Of a stretch of DNA of 64,000 nt, positions 36,001 through 48,205 are shown piece by piece. The translations under genes were made by a program, and so were the position numbers. A model generated the notes under the pieces. The model was not told the origin of the DNA. It did no database searches and saw only the letters and a list, made by a program, of their open reading frames with translations. The stretch covers positions 946,931 to 1,010,930 of the forward strand of contig NMRA01000063.1 of NCBI GenBank assembly GCA_002633005.1, written 5' to 3'. The stretch is from Phoronis australis (lineage: Eukaryota; Phoronida; Phoronidae). The stretch's first letter is position 1. Each line of letters starts with the position of its first letter.

Positions 36001-38773
36001 ACTAAACAGGGCGAAATACAGCTGTGAAAACCAATGGACAGTAGAATTCATGTTTATTTAATTTTGATTTCTTTGCACTGAAAACGCAAACGGCTCACTA
36101 ATGAGGTTTATGTATAGTGGGAATGATCAAAGAGACAGTGTATTCTTCGATATGCAGCCATCGATTCAGACAATATGAGGAGCTATGTTTCAATCAGTCA
36201 GCAGTTGTTCAAGCGTACAATAAATGCTGACTAGCAAAAGTTTATAGAAGACGATTCAATCAATCTTCTATTAGTATTCCTAGAACACAGGATATTACCA
36301 ATGCCATAAAAGGAGTTACTTTCCGATAAAGTCGCCTCAACTTCCATAGGCAAGTTGCAATCAACCATATACTATCAAGAAAGTTGCACGATAGATAAAC
36401 GGAAATATTGAAGAAAAAAATGTAAACAATGAAACATCAGACAGTAGCATTCGGGGAAAATTCACACTAGAAGGTCTTAGTCTCGGTCACAGCAACGGTA
36501 AAACACCTTTTGCCTCGTTGTTGACGGGGCGACTGTCAGGCACGGGGAGACTGTCAGGCAAGGGGAGACTGTCAGGCACGGGGAGACTGTCAGGCACGGG
36601 GAAGGTAATTAAGGATGGATTAACAGTGAGCATTCTAAGAACAGAACAAAGAGAGCTTGTGTTCAGCGATCAACAGCAACAATGTAACTGTGACCCAAAG
36701 GGACAAAGACTATAGCAAGTGATAATCCCGACGAGTCCTCACTTTGACATAGTGATGATTACAAAAATGTTGACTGAAGCTCACTGAGAGGCAAAATAAA
36801 AATACAGTGTCTATTGACCTGATAATCGGAAAGCAACTGCACCGAGTTGTCTTAAATCGTGAATTTGTTTATCGTTTCAACTTGTGTTTGACGTTTTGTG
36901 AGTGGAAGCGCAATAAATAGGATGCGTGCTTCCAGTTTCAATGAGACTGCAGGTGTTATCGTGTAAATAAGTCTTGTATACCACGCAAATAGCTTAATTC
37001 TCCGTGAAGCCAATGTTGGGATATAATCGCTCGGATGGAATTACTTCGGACGTGTGTAGTATTCTAAACAACCATTTGATACTCTCAGCCGATATGCCGC
37101 CTCAGTCGAGGCCTCAGTACACTGGGCTTTACAAAAAGTCTGAAAACATGCGATGGACATTTCGGTTACGTACACATCTCCTCCAACATCGATCTTTCCA
37201 TAAAAGTATCCGCAAGAAAAAGTAGAACTTACAGCACGAGACAGAGAGAAACTGAAAAAAGCATTAATAAACCAGTTATAATTATTGCCAGTTATTTTGT
37301 GGAGCAAATTGATTAGAACTCAAAACACAGGGCCACTAAGAGACGTTCTTCATAGAAGATATACAGGACGTGCCACCAGAAAGGGTGGTGGGCTGATGAC
37401 ATTCTCACGACCAGTTTTCTAACAAAAGGGTGCCTTTTCAGACAAAATTCCCCGTGGACTCACTTTGGGATTTCGGAACTGTACAGAACTTGCTTTTTTT
37501 CAACAACACTAAGTTATAGAAGGGTGTTCAATAGTAGCTTTATTTTATAAACACAACGTTTGTTACAAATGATGTAATCAGTCTGGACAATATTAAAATT
37601 CTTCTTTTACGGTTTCATGGCTTATGTGTTGAAAATTCGCTGAACAAACTAGACTGACTCCTAGAAACGGGAGGTGTTTCCCGAACAAAACTGTACGAAA
37701 GAGTGACGTTTCTTGAAATCTCTCTACAAATGCGACCATTTTACCCAGCCCATTCTAACAAGAGATGGGTATACTAATCCAGCTGCACCCTTGTCAACAA
37801 TAGTCCCACCCCTCCAGTAAAAGTAAATGTAGAAAACGTAGAAAAATCATGATCTGGAACTCTAAGAGCTTAAAGGTACTGAACAAACGATTGTGCAAGG
37901 CTTCATGGCAGACACGTTTCAGTAAAAAACTTAATGCTTCGCTTGTGGCTCTTCGCAAAGATAATGTCCATTGATGAAATTAGTCAATTTCCGGTTTGGC
38001 AGCTTGCTTTATTAACAAACGGTTAAGATTTAACCACTTCAAATGGTGATAAAGGTTTAGACACTGCATCTAGTTAAAATAATCAACTGGTGTTCAGTAG
38101 AGTTGACCACCCGTCTCACTGCACAAATCAAAAAATTTACCTGTCCAGAGGCGTCCTAAAAACACAATCGTGAACTCGTCAAAATGTCCTGTGATACACC
38201 TTTAGTCGAAATGGTTTTGATACATTAACGAATAATAGCAACGTAGCTGTAAGTTTGTTTATACGTTACAGCAGCACCTCAAACCAATAAGTTAGATTCC
38301 TGCTTGAGATATTTTGAAATAGACAGCTCGCAATGATATGCGTACCGCAGTCACAAGTGAAATATCTGCAAATCCGAAATGTACTCACCCTGATTGTAAA
38401 AACTAACAATCATATCTGAGCTATTTATTGCGTCAACGGGGTCAGCCGATGAGTTAGACATCGCGATGTCGTCCTCGCCCATTTGACCGTGGCCCACAAC
38501 AGCCTCGTCATTTTGAAGTTTGCTGTACAAATCCAACATAAAATCCGGTGGCCGCTTCTTATCGTAGGCTTTGGACACTGGTCGAGGAGCATGATCCAAA
38601 CCTAAAACGCTTAAAATCTCTTCCCTCACTTCGTCCTTCTGTTTATGTCGAAGTCTTGGAATTGGAATTGTTTGTTGAAGGGAGTCGTCGGCGTAGAATC
38701 CAGTGGTGACAGTTTTTGTAAGACCTAGCCAGTCAGCGAGTAGTATCACGGCGTAAAGCCTGTTAAAACTCAT
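23835..38773 (-). CDS. bmp5-8: BMP5/6/7/8-type bone morphogenetic protein, complete, 6 exons
   Basis: Secreted TGF-beta-superfamily ligand of the BMP5/6/7/8 (60A/gbb) subgroup; dimers bind type I and II Ser/Thr kinase receptors. Exons 38773-38389, 31826-31640, 30425-30277, 28126-27932, 27701-27631 and 24095-23835 join in phase to 415 residues, close to the family's usual 400-430. Residues 1 to about 24 form a signal peptide. The prodomain follows. RTTR (276-279) is a minimal furin site at the place where BMP7 is cut. The predicted mature chain is 136 residues, starts with a Lys/Arg-rich tail, and has seven cysteines (314, 343, 347, 379, 380, 412, 414), an NAT glycosylation site at 356 and the C-terminal CGCH. 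Two AATAAA signals on this strand lie near 23037 and 23003, about 800 bp past the stop; their use is uncertain. The closest BMP5-8 paralogue cannot be named without a tree. Confidence 0.95.
24263..25085. repeat. SINE-like composite repeat, copy 1
   Basis: Begins ataaatatagattattacat and ends at taatattgtggtata. It aligns along its length with 28642-29325 apart from one insertion (24292-24390). A tRNA-like unit near 24929-24993 has B box GGGTTCGAAACC. Lies in BMP intron 5. Confidence 0.8.
24292..24390. mobile_element. 99-bp foldback MITE inside the SINE-like repeat
   Basis: Ends gttatcctccgttatctaga and, inverted, gttatcccccttatctagag, both followed by gccc: inverted repeats of about 23 bp. 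The sister repeat has the empty site (gaagtcgactgagaac), which fixes the insertion point. The duplication is at most 2 bp (CG). Confidence 0.85.
25202..25735. repeat. 39-bp satellite interrupted by about 310 bp
   Basis: Four units of ggaactatctggctagctca followed by atatttctaaagtatta occupy 25202-25361. One and a half more occupy 25672-25735 in the same orientation. The intervening stretch is unrelated and unidentified. Confidence 0.8.
26078..26333. mobile_element. CCCTGTTTAGC-type MITE, diverged copy
   Basis: Shares gaatcctaccacgg and tattatgagaccgag with 35746-36016. Its right end is accacacggggcgaaatgga then gctTTAA. In BMP intron 5. Confidence 0.6.
27631..27701 (-). CDS. bmp5-8: BMP exon 5 (first knot cysteine)
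   Basis: Acceptor TTATCTTAG, donor GTAAGT; 71 nt ending in phase 0. Encodes [19 protein letters not shown], the first knot cysteine plus the '[11 protein letters not shown]' motif of BMPs. Confidence 0.94.
27932..28126 (-). CDS. bmp5-8: BMP exon 4 (end of prodomain, cleavage site, basic tail)
   Basis: Acceptor TTTTACAG, donor GTACGT. Encodes [19 protein letters not shown], where RTTR is the predicted convertase site, then [19 protein letters not shown], a strongly basic mature N-terminus of the kind that binds heparan sulphate in other BMPs. Confidence 0.92.
28642..29325. repeat. SINE-like composite repeat, copy 2
   Basis: Second copy of the 24263 repeat, without the 99-bp insertion. The tRNA-like part at 29169-29240 has A box TGTAGTGGTAAAG and B box GGGTTGGAATCC. 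Lies in BMP intron 3. Confidence 0.8.
29344..29480. repeat. 33-bp minisatellite
   Basis: Four units of ctgattttgtgaagcgcaat followed by ttggtagagaaaa, starting just after the SINE-like copy. The period is divisible by three and opens spurious ORFs. Confidence 0.92.
30277..30425 (-). CDS. bmp5-8: BMP exon 3 (prodomain)
   Basis: Acceptor TTTTTCAG, donor GTTAGG; 149 nt. Encodes residues 191-241 with [10 protein letters not shown] and [15 protein letters not shown], matching the family's 'EGWLVFDIT...W..NP..NLGL' block. Confidence 0.93.
31640..31826 (-). CDS. bmp5-8: BMP exon 2 (prodomain)
   Basis: Acceptor TTTTTTCAG, donor GTATAC. Encodes residues 129-191, including [20 protein letters not shown] and a following RLYK, the prodomain 'FxFDLSxIPxGExVTAAExRIYK' block. 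Confidence 0.93.
32565..32735. mobile_element. partial CCCTGTTTAGC-type MITE
   Basis: tgtgcatttcgcctgcgttt at one end and the internal aatagaatcctatcacgg motif at the other. Upstream of BMP exon 2, in intron 1. Confidence 0.45.
34370..34700. repeat. 22-28-bp minisatellite
   Basis: About thirteen degenerate units of agtccaatgttcgactacaa followed by tataa in BMP intron 1. Confidence 0.92.
35746..36016. mobile_element. CCCTGTTTAGC-type MITE, best copy
   Basis: Perfect 15-bp terminal inverted repeats TTTCGCCCTGTTTAG ... CTAAACAGGGCGAAA, 271 bp. Related copies continue outward to TTTAAAG, so the true end and a TTAA duplication may lie a few bases further out. In BMP intron 1. Confidence 0.8.
36527..36603. 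repeat. 18-bp tandem repeat
   Basis: Four units of ggggagactgtcaggcac in BMP intron 1. Confidence 0.93.
38389..38773 (-). CDS. bmp5-8: BMP exon 1 (signal peptide and N-terminal prodomain)
   Basis: ATG to donor GTGAGT, 128 codons plus one base. Hydrophobic start [17 protein letters not shown]; then [15 protein letters not shown] and [12 protein letters not shown], both strongly diagnostic of the BMP5-8 latency domain; ends [11 protein letters not shown], matching the family's 'DMVMSF' motif. Confidence 0.95.
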
Positions 38774-38862
38774 CCTCTCCAGCAGATCACAGCCACATGG
38801 AGAATCATTCAGTTATCGACAACTTTCACACAAGGTACTAGTCCTAGCTTATTCGCTAAGCC

Positions 38863-38871
38863 CTATTTATA
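38863..38871 (-). promoter_or_regulatory. candidate TATA box of the BMP gene
   Basis: On the minus strand TATAAATAG lies 90 bp upstream of the ATG. That spacing would put transcription start near 38835 and give a 5' leader of about 60 nt. Prediction only. Confidence 0.4.
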
Positions 38872-40226
38872 ATAGTCTATTGTGGTGAGTCGAAGCACAC
38901 TCATTATACGGCCGACATCCCACGAATTCAGCCGAAGACACTGTTTATAATGAACTCAGGACGCCGGCCACGGAAATGAACAAGCTCGTCTGTAGTAAGA
39001 CTTTATCAACAGATAAAATTCCTGGGGATTATATTGTCGCACGCAACGAAATCACAAGATCTTGTAAATAAGTTTTTCATTGGATATCAAGGTGATCCTA
39101 CGTAGATGAAGAAACTAGCTGAAATTTGCGCTCGCTTCTAGACTGATATCTTTGCACCTTAGGCGTGAGCTTTAAATAGCCCAAAGGATATTTTTTACAC
39201 TTAAAAATTAGCTACAGTTAATTGGTTTTTCTAGACTTTGCAAAAAAATTAGAGCAGTCAACACGCTCCGATATCCTTACATATTTTGCCCCGATTCTCG
39301 GGTCAGAGCTCTTGGCAGTTCACGTGGATTGACGACCCACTCACTGCAGTCACACTCTCTGCATGTAGGCACCAGCATTTCGACAGTCACTTTTTATTTG
39401 GCAGCTTTACTCACACACTGAGCAGGAATCAAGAGACAAATGTGTGTTACGTAATATTACAAAATTCTCCTTTAATGTTGAAAATTGAATGTCGTTGTTC
39501 TTAATATTCTTAGACGATTGCTATCTATACAAAACGATGTGCCGATATTTCATTGAATAATGAACAGGAGGCCTGCAGGCACAAATAACTAGAGCTTGTG
39601 TAGATTGAGCAGATGGCGAACTATCAGTTTGCCAACCTACTCAATTTTAGTTCACTCTTAAAAAACATACTCTCAAAAATAAGTTATTTTTTTCTGTTTT
39701 GACCCATAACTTCCAAGAAAGTGAACAAGTGGACAAAATCTCTACATACATGTGCTCAACATGGAATTGTTAATAGTTTGGTGCATAATTGAACCTTGAT
39801 CATATAAAGGTAGAACACGAATACAAAATGTGTAACGTTTTGAGTCTGTTGCTCTTTGTTAAAGGATGAGGCTGACTGCAGGACAGCGTATCAACAAATT
39901 GTGGTAAAAATGGAGGATTTAAACCTTGGATCTCTGCTTCAGAATGACGACTTTAATTTAAAGGGTTAATGCATTTCGTTCCGCCCATTTACAATCAACC
40001 TAAACATGAACATAAAAATTAATTCTCACAAACTTTTAGTGCCGTTCGCCATGATATCCATTTGTTTCTATCTTGAAAACTTGAAGTCATATGCCAATGA
40101 GTTGTAGACGCTCGATTTTGAATGGCTTACTGTATTCACTACCCCTTTTATTCGAATTTTTGTAGGACATTTTCATCGCAATGTGGAAAGGCTTGCGGCG
40201 CCAATTGTTACTTGAAAAACCAACCT
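38872..40226. other. upstream flank of the BMP gene, no gene seen
   Basis: Likely holds BMP promoter and enhancer sequence. No ORF resembles a known family and I see no repeat structure. Confidence 0.5.
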
Positions 40227-40365
40227 CATAATACATGTATGCACAATACATGTATGCACAATACATTTATGCATAATACAGGTATGCATAATACAGGTAT
40301 GCATAATACAGGTATGCATAATATAGGTAGGCATAATACAGGTATGCATAATATAGGTAGGCATT
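40227..40365. repeat. 15-bp minisatellite
   Basis: About nine units of aatacaggtatgcat. Period divisible by three; the overlapping ORFs are artefacts. Confidence 0.95.
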
Positions 40366-43326
40366 TCAGGTAAGAGAAAATAACTGGAAAAATAATTTAA
40401 GAAGCGTTCTTGACTAATGTTTGTACTAATATGAAAGGGGCTTAAGCAGTCATCTTGTCATTTCAAACTGGTACATAATTGTGGTGAACAATGCATTGCT
40501 AGTTCATTCACTTTGTCAAATCTCGATTTTTGACTAGTGTTTCCAAACTGTATTCTCTAAGCTTAAAACAATATCCCCATGTATTTGTATACCAGTTTGT
40601 AAGAAACTCCCGACATAACAGAGGCATGTATGCATGGTTCTCTAGTTTTCTCACGTTTTGTAGGAAAGAACGTCATACAAAAAAAACGAAAAAAAACAAA
40701 ACAACGCAATGAACGCAAGACGTGTCATTTAAACAAGCACCACGTTAATGGCAAATTCAAAAAGAATTGTTTTTACAATTAATCACTGCAATGACACTGA
40801 GCAAAACTGGTGTAAATCAGCAAGGTGACTAATAGAGAACAGCACTAGTAACTTAGAAACTTACTATTTTATCGTCTAGTAACACATGAATAACATCCAT
40901 TGACGTTGGAGATATCCAAAGCATTTCGTCCACACGGCAATTATCCTGATACAAACCATGTCAACTAATGTCAATTCAAGTTTGTATAGAACACTGTTAC
41001 ATTGCCCAGAACACTGCCTCGTGTTACTTATATGAGTAGTCTGGACATTCCATTCCTGCGTTGAGTTTGGGCGGGAGTTGCGGCGATACACGCCACCAAC
41101 GTTCTTCCGAATGTACGAGATCTGATTACTATGACGGATATCCAAATTCTTCCACTTGAAAGGGACATCATTGTAGCGCTGTTTTAAAACAGGCTTTGGT
41201 CAAAAATATTTTGTTTGATTTACCTCACACTGTGAAGTTGATTTCCCCTGTACAGTCTGGGCTTGGAAAACCTTGATTTTAGTACAAGTACGTTATAATG
41301 ATGGTAGTACAAACACGTTGTAATAATTACTTTGGACCAGGCTCAAGAAAACGATTTTATTCAAAGAGTGTCGTTTTATGCGCACATTCATGTCTCAAGC
41401 GATAACGATGAAATGAAAGTTGTTTCCACGAACCAAAGAACTTCTCTTAGTTTGAGTTAGAAAGAAGTTGGTGGCAGTTTACACCAGCACGTGTTTTGGC
41501 TGAGCTCAGGTTAATAGCACTTTCATTGAAGGGACATTATCATCGAGAAAAGTAATTTTGCGAGAACAACCTTAGCATGGAAACGCAGAACTTACCTGGG
41601 ACCCATGTGGTCATAGCCTAACGCTGTAGCCGCTGGCGGTGCTAAATCTCTACCGACTCAGTGGCAGAGTATTTTACTGCTAAGTGGGATCTTGCCAACA
41701 AGGTTGTGCGTTCAGCCATGTATCTATAAAAGAATAATATTTGATATTTAATTTAGCAAAAGTATTTACTGAAAGAAGAAAGCATGTGGAATTTGATATC
41801 TTGATTTAATACCAAAATGTCATTGATGGATCACGTCACCACGGCTTTTTATAAAATTTATAACAAAAAGAAAGGAACATTCAAATCAATTTTCCGTAAA
41901 CTTGAGAACGTTAATTTTTAGTCGGAATATATTAATGTTTTCTATAAGAGGCCTTTACTGTGGTTAAGAAGAGCAATGAGGCCAGTAAATTTCGTAATTT
42001 ACGATGAAACTAACTTAATGATTGACTTCCACGTAGAGCAGAAATTAAAATTTCGAAGTGTTTTGTTTTAAAAAATCATTTTAGCATCACTTAAAAATTG
42101 AAAGTGTTTAACTCACTACTAAGTTAAAATATACATAATGATAACCATAAGAATGAGTGAAGATATTTGGAAAGTGTCGTTGAGGTAAGACTGAGGATCA
42201 AAAACATTTGACAAAAAAAAAACAATTTCCTGTTTTACACAATTAACTTCAGGATCTGTTTTACGGCTGAAAACGCATTTTTGTGAATTTTGTTGTATGG
42301 AGTAGACTTACTGAAGTTATTAACTTTGACCAGACTTACATAACAACATTTTGGACTAGAGTTACGTAACAACAAAACAGTTTTTTGTTTTTGTGATTTC
42401 ATTACAAATCACCAATTCTCATCATTGTCTGCCAGACATTCACTGAAATCAAGGTGGGTGACTTCACCAGTTACGCAACTATTGCATTTGTCCAGTAGGC
42501 CTAGGATTTAGCTCGGCCAGCAAGGCGCTGAGCTGCGACTATTGAGGCTGTCAGTGTGATTCGGTGCAGGGGTTGGTATAAAAAAAAACAAATTTGCTAA
42601 CCAACGGTGACGTTAAGTAATGCTGACATGGCTTAGCGTATTTGCCTAGCATTGAAGTTCGTGCGCATTATTCGTAGTTGCATTTACTTTGAAATAATTG
42701 CTGTGGTGTTGAAAGTGCGTCATCTGGGAGTACCTTTAGACTTGATTATTTTTGCCTCACAATTTGTTTTGCCAGTGGCGTATTTCATTAATTTGAAGTT
42801 TCGAAAGAATACTTCGATCGCTTGTTACCTCTCTAAACCTTCCAATCATTTCACAGGACTCTTCACAAAAATGTACAAGATTCCACGTTTCTTCAACGAA
42901 AAATATTTTCCTATTTGTTTGGAGCATCGTGTCACCGCAAACTGAGCTGGACACTGAACAGAGCCATTGTCGAGTCATAAATATTGCCACTTCCCCCACG
43001 TTTGTCATGCTTTATTTTTGTGCCCACCCAGTAAGTTTCTCAAATCACGAAATCACATAATTGTACCCCCCAGCAAAAACCAAATTCCATGAAACAATCA
43101 ATCAATGGAAAATCAACGCGCGTTAATAAATTTAACTGACTTGTTTGCGAGTGTTGTATTCTCAAGCGGATTCTTCGCACAATGCGTGCCTTCATCCTGT
43201 CGCTTTGTGGATAGACGTTGTTCCAGCTCTCATAGCAATTTCTACCAACATTGTGTCGGGTTGATACCATTCAGAGCATAAAAACGCGTGTTATATTTAT
43301 GTAGTATCTGCTTTCAAAATGAATGG
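40366..43326. other. gene-free stretch
   Basis: No recognisable coding block. The tract 42305-42450 (gaagttattaactttgac, then acaaatcaccaattctca) resembles 22165-22290, so part is dispersed repeat. Confidence 0.45.
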
Positions 43327-43334
43327 AAAAGAGG

Positions 43335-43492
43335 CACTGCTGTAGTGGGGCGTAGGCACACGTAGGCGCAGCCAACCACCTTTTTGCATTTGAACGTAGA
43401 GCCTACGCACCGTAAGTTACGTTCAGTGCTCAAGGTTATACGGTGGGCTTTGGGCGCCTCAACTTACCTATAATTTCACCACTACAGCACTG
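43335..43492. mobile_element. hAT-like MITE with 8-bp target duplication
   Basis: 158 bp. Terminal inverted repeats CACTGCTGTAGTGG / CAGTGCTGTAGTGG, flanked by identical AAAAGAGG at 43327-43334 and 43493-43500. The 8-bp duplication and CA-TG ends fit the hAT superfamily. Confidence 0.92.
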
Positions 43493-43500
43493 AAAAGAGG

Positions 43501-46500
43501 ACTCGCAATGTCCCATCAAAAGTCAATTATGCAATTGTGAAATTGATAACTCTATCAACCAAATATGGCATAATCACCAACAACCGAATTCTTTGCAATA
43601 TTGCATCGACAACTGTTACGAAACAGGAATCAGCCTTTACTCAAAACCACGTAAGCATTAGCGGCACCTTTTAGTTGTGTTAAGAAGCACATCGGGTTTC
43701 GGTTGAATAAAAGTTGGATATAATAAATCAGACGTCGCAGTATCAAACGTCATGTTGCGATTGTTGAACAATGTACCTGACATCATGCAACGATCAAACT
43801 TATTCGGTGGATAAGTTTCAAAGTCTTAAAGCCTAACTTCAACGGAATTTTGTTACTTTAGATGTATTGGGCTAATCAGGTAGTCCTAGCAAATCCTAGC
43901 AAAATCAGAAAAAGTGACCTTAATCACTCAAATGTAGGCCCATCAAATGATAGGTGAAGTTGACTTTTCGTGCCATATTGCATCACTGCGAGATCCCAGC
44001 ACAAGTAACAAAAGGTCGATATAACAGTTGTATTCATTGAATAGGGCTCTGAAGCAGAACACCATTGCGTGCGGGTGTTATTCGCAGCTGTTTGAATTAC
44101 AAGGTGATTAAAAATGCGCCTAACAGTTTATTACCTTTGGTAATTTATGGCACCGACAGTGGGCTCAGAGAGACGCTCAACATACTGTAGTAAGCAAATT
44201 TACAGGTGTTGCCGTTCAAAACAAGGCTTTAAGCAGCTCAGTCCAGATCTATTCTTCAGTATTCATTCAAAACAAAATACAGCTGGTACTCAATATTAAC
44301 TAACCAACACGATGAATAACTAGTTGATAACCAAATATACAAATACGAAAAATGTTAGTACTTACTTTAATGGGGTCAGCACAGTTCGTCAAAAAGTCTT
44401 AAAGCTGTTGTTGTGTTACACTTACTAATTTGCAAAACATTTATAAATTACTTTTTAATACCGAATATGTTTGAATGCGGCCATGGAACACGCCATTACA
44501 GAACATAGGGAAGTAGAACCAATCCGTATTTCATGGCTATTTTTAATCTTGTTAATCTGAAATAAATCGATTCCCGACATATTGCTCCCAATAAAAACAG
44601 AAAAAAATCTTATTCAAATTCAACGTTTTGTTTTCAATGCATACAGCACACTTACACCACAGACGTCCTCACCTTCTGATCGCGTTCCCAATGCACTACA
44701 TATGATACTACAAGGTATGACACTCGGGACTAGAAATTCCACGGGTGCTTCGATTCAGCCATCCATATCAAAGACAAAACTCAATAAATTTACACAAAAC
44801 AGGAGATCAACAAACCATGAGCAATTGTACTTTCTTATAATATCATTCACGGTGACCTGCTCCGGCGAGTTCGCAAGAAATTAGCAGTCAAAGCACAAAA
44901 ATGTTCCCAAAAAGCCCAAACACCTCGCACGTTTGACGGTTCGAGGTCAAGGACGGAACGGAAATTACCGATGAGTTACGGATAGACGGCGTTATCGACA
45001 TCGTGACTGCGCGACAAACCTGGCGCGTGACACTTGAAAAATAGCATGGGAAGATATCAGGAGGAATTTGTGAGTTTTGTGTCCCTTCGACTTTTTGTTC
45101 GTTTTATAGGCGTGATTTCTCGTAACTTCCTCAAAATGGCACACGGTGAGAGAAACTCAAGCGAACCGCGATAGATTTTCACGGATATGCACAAGTTATG
45201 TTTACTAAATTGTATTCAGAGTCAGGGTATGTGTTAATTATAACTCCATGTGCATTTATGCATGTTTCATTCGATTTTATTTGTTTTATTTTATGAGGAT
45301 GTACTATCGCCCCTGCATGCCTGCGGCATCCAGGGCGATGTAATCGCCTATAGCAGCCGTGCCAACTGAGTCTGAGATTGCGTGAAAACTGAGGGTGCTT
45401 CTATGAGAGGAAGCAAGCATGACCTTATACAAAGGTCAGGTTTGTGATTATTTTAACGATTATTCCAAGTTTACGATACTGATACCTGTTAATTGAGGTG
45501 CTTGGCCGATGTCGACTTCGCGGCAGTCACCAGTCGGTGAATCATTGTTTGTTGTGATGACTGATGTGCGTTACGATACTTGACGTAGCACTCGGGATCT
45601 TTTCGTATATCAAAGCAGTATTACTAATGTTTGGAATGATTTCTAACAGGCTTATCAGTGACAGTTATATCAATCAATGCTGAATGTTTATGCTGTCAAC
45701 TCGATGATTATTTGTTAGTGGTGTAATATTACAATCCAAGGGCCAAAGGGTACGTGGCAAATATCCATTAGACTACTTTTTTACTCCCTATCCGGGAATC
45801 TATTACACGTTGACATGGAAATATATCATGTCGGTTTTTACCAGACCTTTGGTTTTTAGTTTTGAGGGCTAGTACCGTGTAGAGGAGATATGCGTCGCTT
45901 CTGCTACCGTTCCTGAATGGACAAAAATTGGTTTTAAGCAGTTGACTGCAGGCAGCTAACCAGCAACATCTTCCTATCCATTGCAGATCTGTTGTCAAAG
46001 TCTACTTTCTATATCGGAGACAAAGAACAAAGCCCTTGAAAAGGAACAACTATTTTTAAAGAAAGGTATGTATTAATTTACTTATTCAGGTCCTTAGCGG
46101 TAGGTTGGCATAGGCGGTTGGGGTTGTAAAATTTGGTGCAACTGAATATGTGGAAATAACAGGTAATAGTGTCCGGGGGGGGGAACATAGTGAGGTAATT
46201 CTTAAACTTCATGAAGTTCTTTCACATTTCATGAAACTGTTTTGCTATCCACTGTAAACCTCTAAAAATATATTACTTTCTCTGAATTCTCACCAACTGA
46301 ACAGTCGTAACTCATGCCTTGAAATGTTGCAAGTTGTTTATAAATTCACGTGACTGTCATTTTTGTGAATATTGCATTTTTGATGTAAACATACGAGTGA
46401 GGTCGTGTTTGAACATATTATTCTTACTGCCAATACGCAAACAATGGAGCCTCAGGATTTTTAATTACTCTTAAACAACAGAAAGATTATCCATCATTTT

Positions 46501-46990
46501 AAGTGACCCAAGTTTTCATATCCTCTATTAGAAGAAAAATAAAAAATCTAAGAAATGGTTCCGTCAGCCTCAGACCAAGAGTGTGCTTGACAGACCCATG
46601 AATCTGTAATGGGTGTTTATAATTGATGAAAGTATCACAAATCAAAAGGCTTGGAAATGGTACCAAAGGTCTGAAGTTGTCTGAAATAATTTGCATATTT
46701 TGTAGACTAGTGATGCGTTTAAAGAATTGTTATGGCTAGGAATAAAAAATAAAGATGCAGTTCTATACAAATCAACAATTATTAAATTATACACACCCTT
46801 GCTTTCAGGAAATAGTAATTATTTAATTTTCTGTGAAATCGTGAAGCAGTTACCATATCATATTTTTGAAAAACAAGGGCAACGTTTTTGATCCAACCTG
46901 ACTACTTAATTATTCAAGTTTCAACATTTGTTCCAGGTTCAGTAACATTTTTATTTTTAAGGCCATTTCAAGTTACAACATAGACAAGCT
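43501..46990. other. gene-free stretch
   Basis: No exon, RNA gene or tandem array recognised. Longest ORFs are about 100 codons without family features. Confidence 0.45.
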
Positions 46991-47025
46991 TTGTTTCTCC
47001 TTTCTCTTCCCACAGCATGTCGTCC

Positions 47026-47369
47026 ACACACTAGCAGCGCTGCATGTCGTCCACACACCAGCAGTGCTGCATGTCGTCCACACACCAGCAGCGCTGCATG
47101 TCGTCCACACACCAGCAGCGCTGCATGTCGTCCACACACCAGCAGTGCTGCATGTCGTCCACACACCAGCAGCGCTGCATGTCGTCCACACACCAGCAGT
47201 GCTGCATGTCGTCCACACACCAGCAGTGCTGCATGTCGTCCACACACCAGCAGTGCTGCATGTCGTCCACACACCAGCAGTGCTGCATGTCGTCCACACA
47301 CCAGCAGCGCTGCATGTCGTCCACACACCAGCAGTGCTGCATGTCGTCCACACACCAGCAGTGCTGCAT
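47026..47369. repeat. 27-bp minisatellite, about 13 units
   Basis: Near-identical units of catgtcgtccacacaccagc followed by agYgctg, where Y is T or C. Both strands stay open in several frames (139-codon and shorter ORFs). Very low divergence suggests recent expansion. Confidence 0.97.
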
Positions 47370-48205
47370 GGCACAATGTACAAACCAGTAGCCTTGGAGA
47401 AATGTGAATCGCAGTACTAAGTTACCACACGGAAATGTGTCAGTGGATTGTTTGTGTGTGAAGATTAACTACATCTGATTTCTACACCAGCTAGCCTCGT
47501 TGGTGAGGATGCCCTTTCATAGGCAATGAGTCATGTGTGGACAACAATGCCTTCTTTCCTTTCCTGGAAAAAACATGGGGGACTGAAGCTAAAGAAGACC
47601 TAGTAACACTCTGGTCTAGTTCAGAGTCAGATTTTGGGCACAAAACGAGTCAAGTGATATGCTGTTGTGTTTACCTTCAAGGATCTATTTGTGGACTTTA
47701 TTGAGGCTGAATGAGATTACATGAAGGAAAGCCACATGCCAAAACTGGACCTTTCTACAAGCGCTTCTACTGGTCAATGGAACTCAATCCTAGTGAAATG
47801 AAAACCAAAAGCATCTGGTATAAATACCTGTCCTTTTTCACTGAGTAACAGTAAATTTTTCCTTTCAGAAGAAAGGCTTTATGCTAATGGTAAAAACTTT
47901 TCAACTTGGTACGCATTATGCGTAAATGACATTCAGGGACTGCATCGATTGTCTTATTGTCAGTAAAATTCCCGTTAATTTTACACTTTGATGATCCAAT
48001 AAATTTTTTATCAACAGGCAAGTTTGTCACTAATTATTCAAAGCACAATATTTCTTCAGGTTTAAAGTTCCATACAGTGCAGTGTGCTGCTTCTTTATAA
48101 AGCTGAAGTGATTACTCTTGCGAATTGTCATTTTCATGTTGACCTATAATATTCCCTTTGATTGCATTTGATTTGTTTATGTGTGAAACTATTTTTAGAG
48201 CTTTC

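Noticed and set aside
46957-47407. Overlapping 112-139-codon ORFs on both strands
   Set aside because: All are translations of the 27-bp minisatellite; the period divisible by three keeps frames open.
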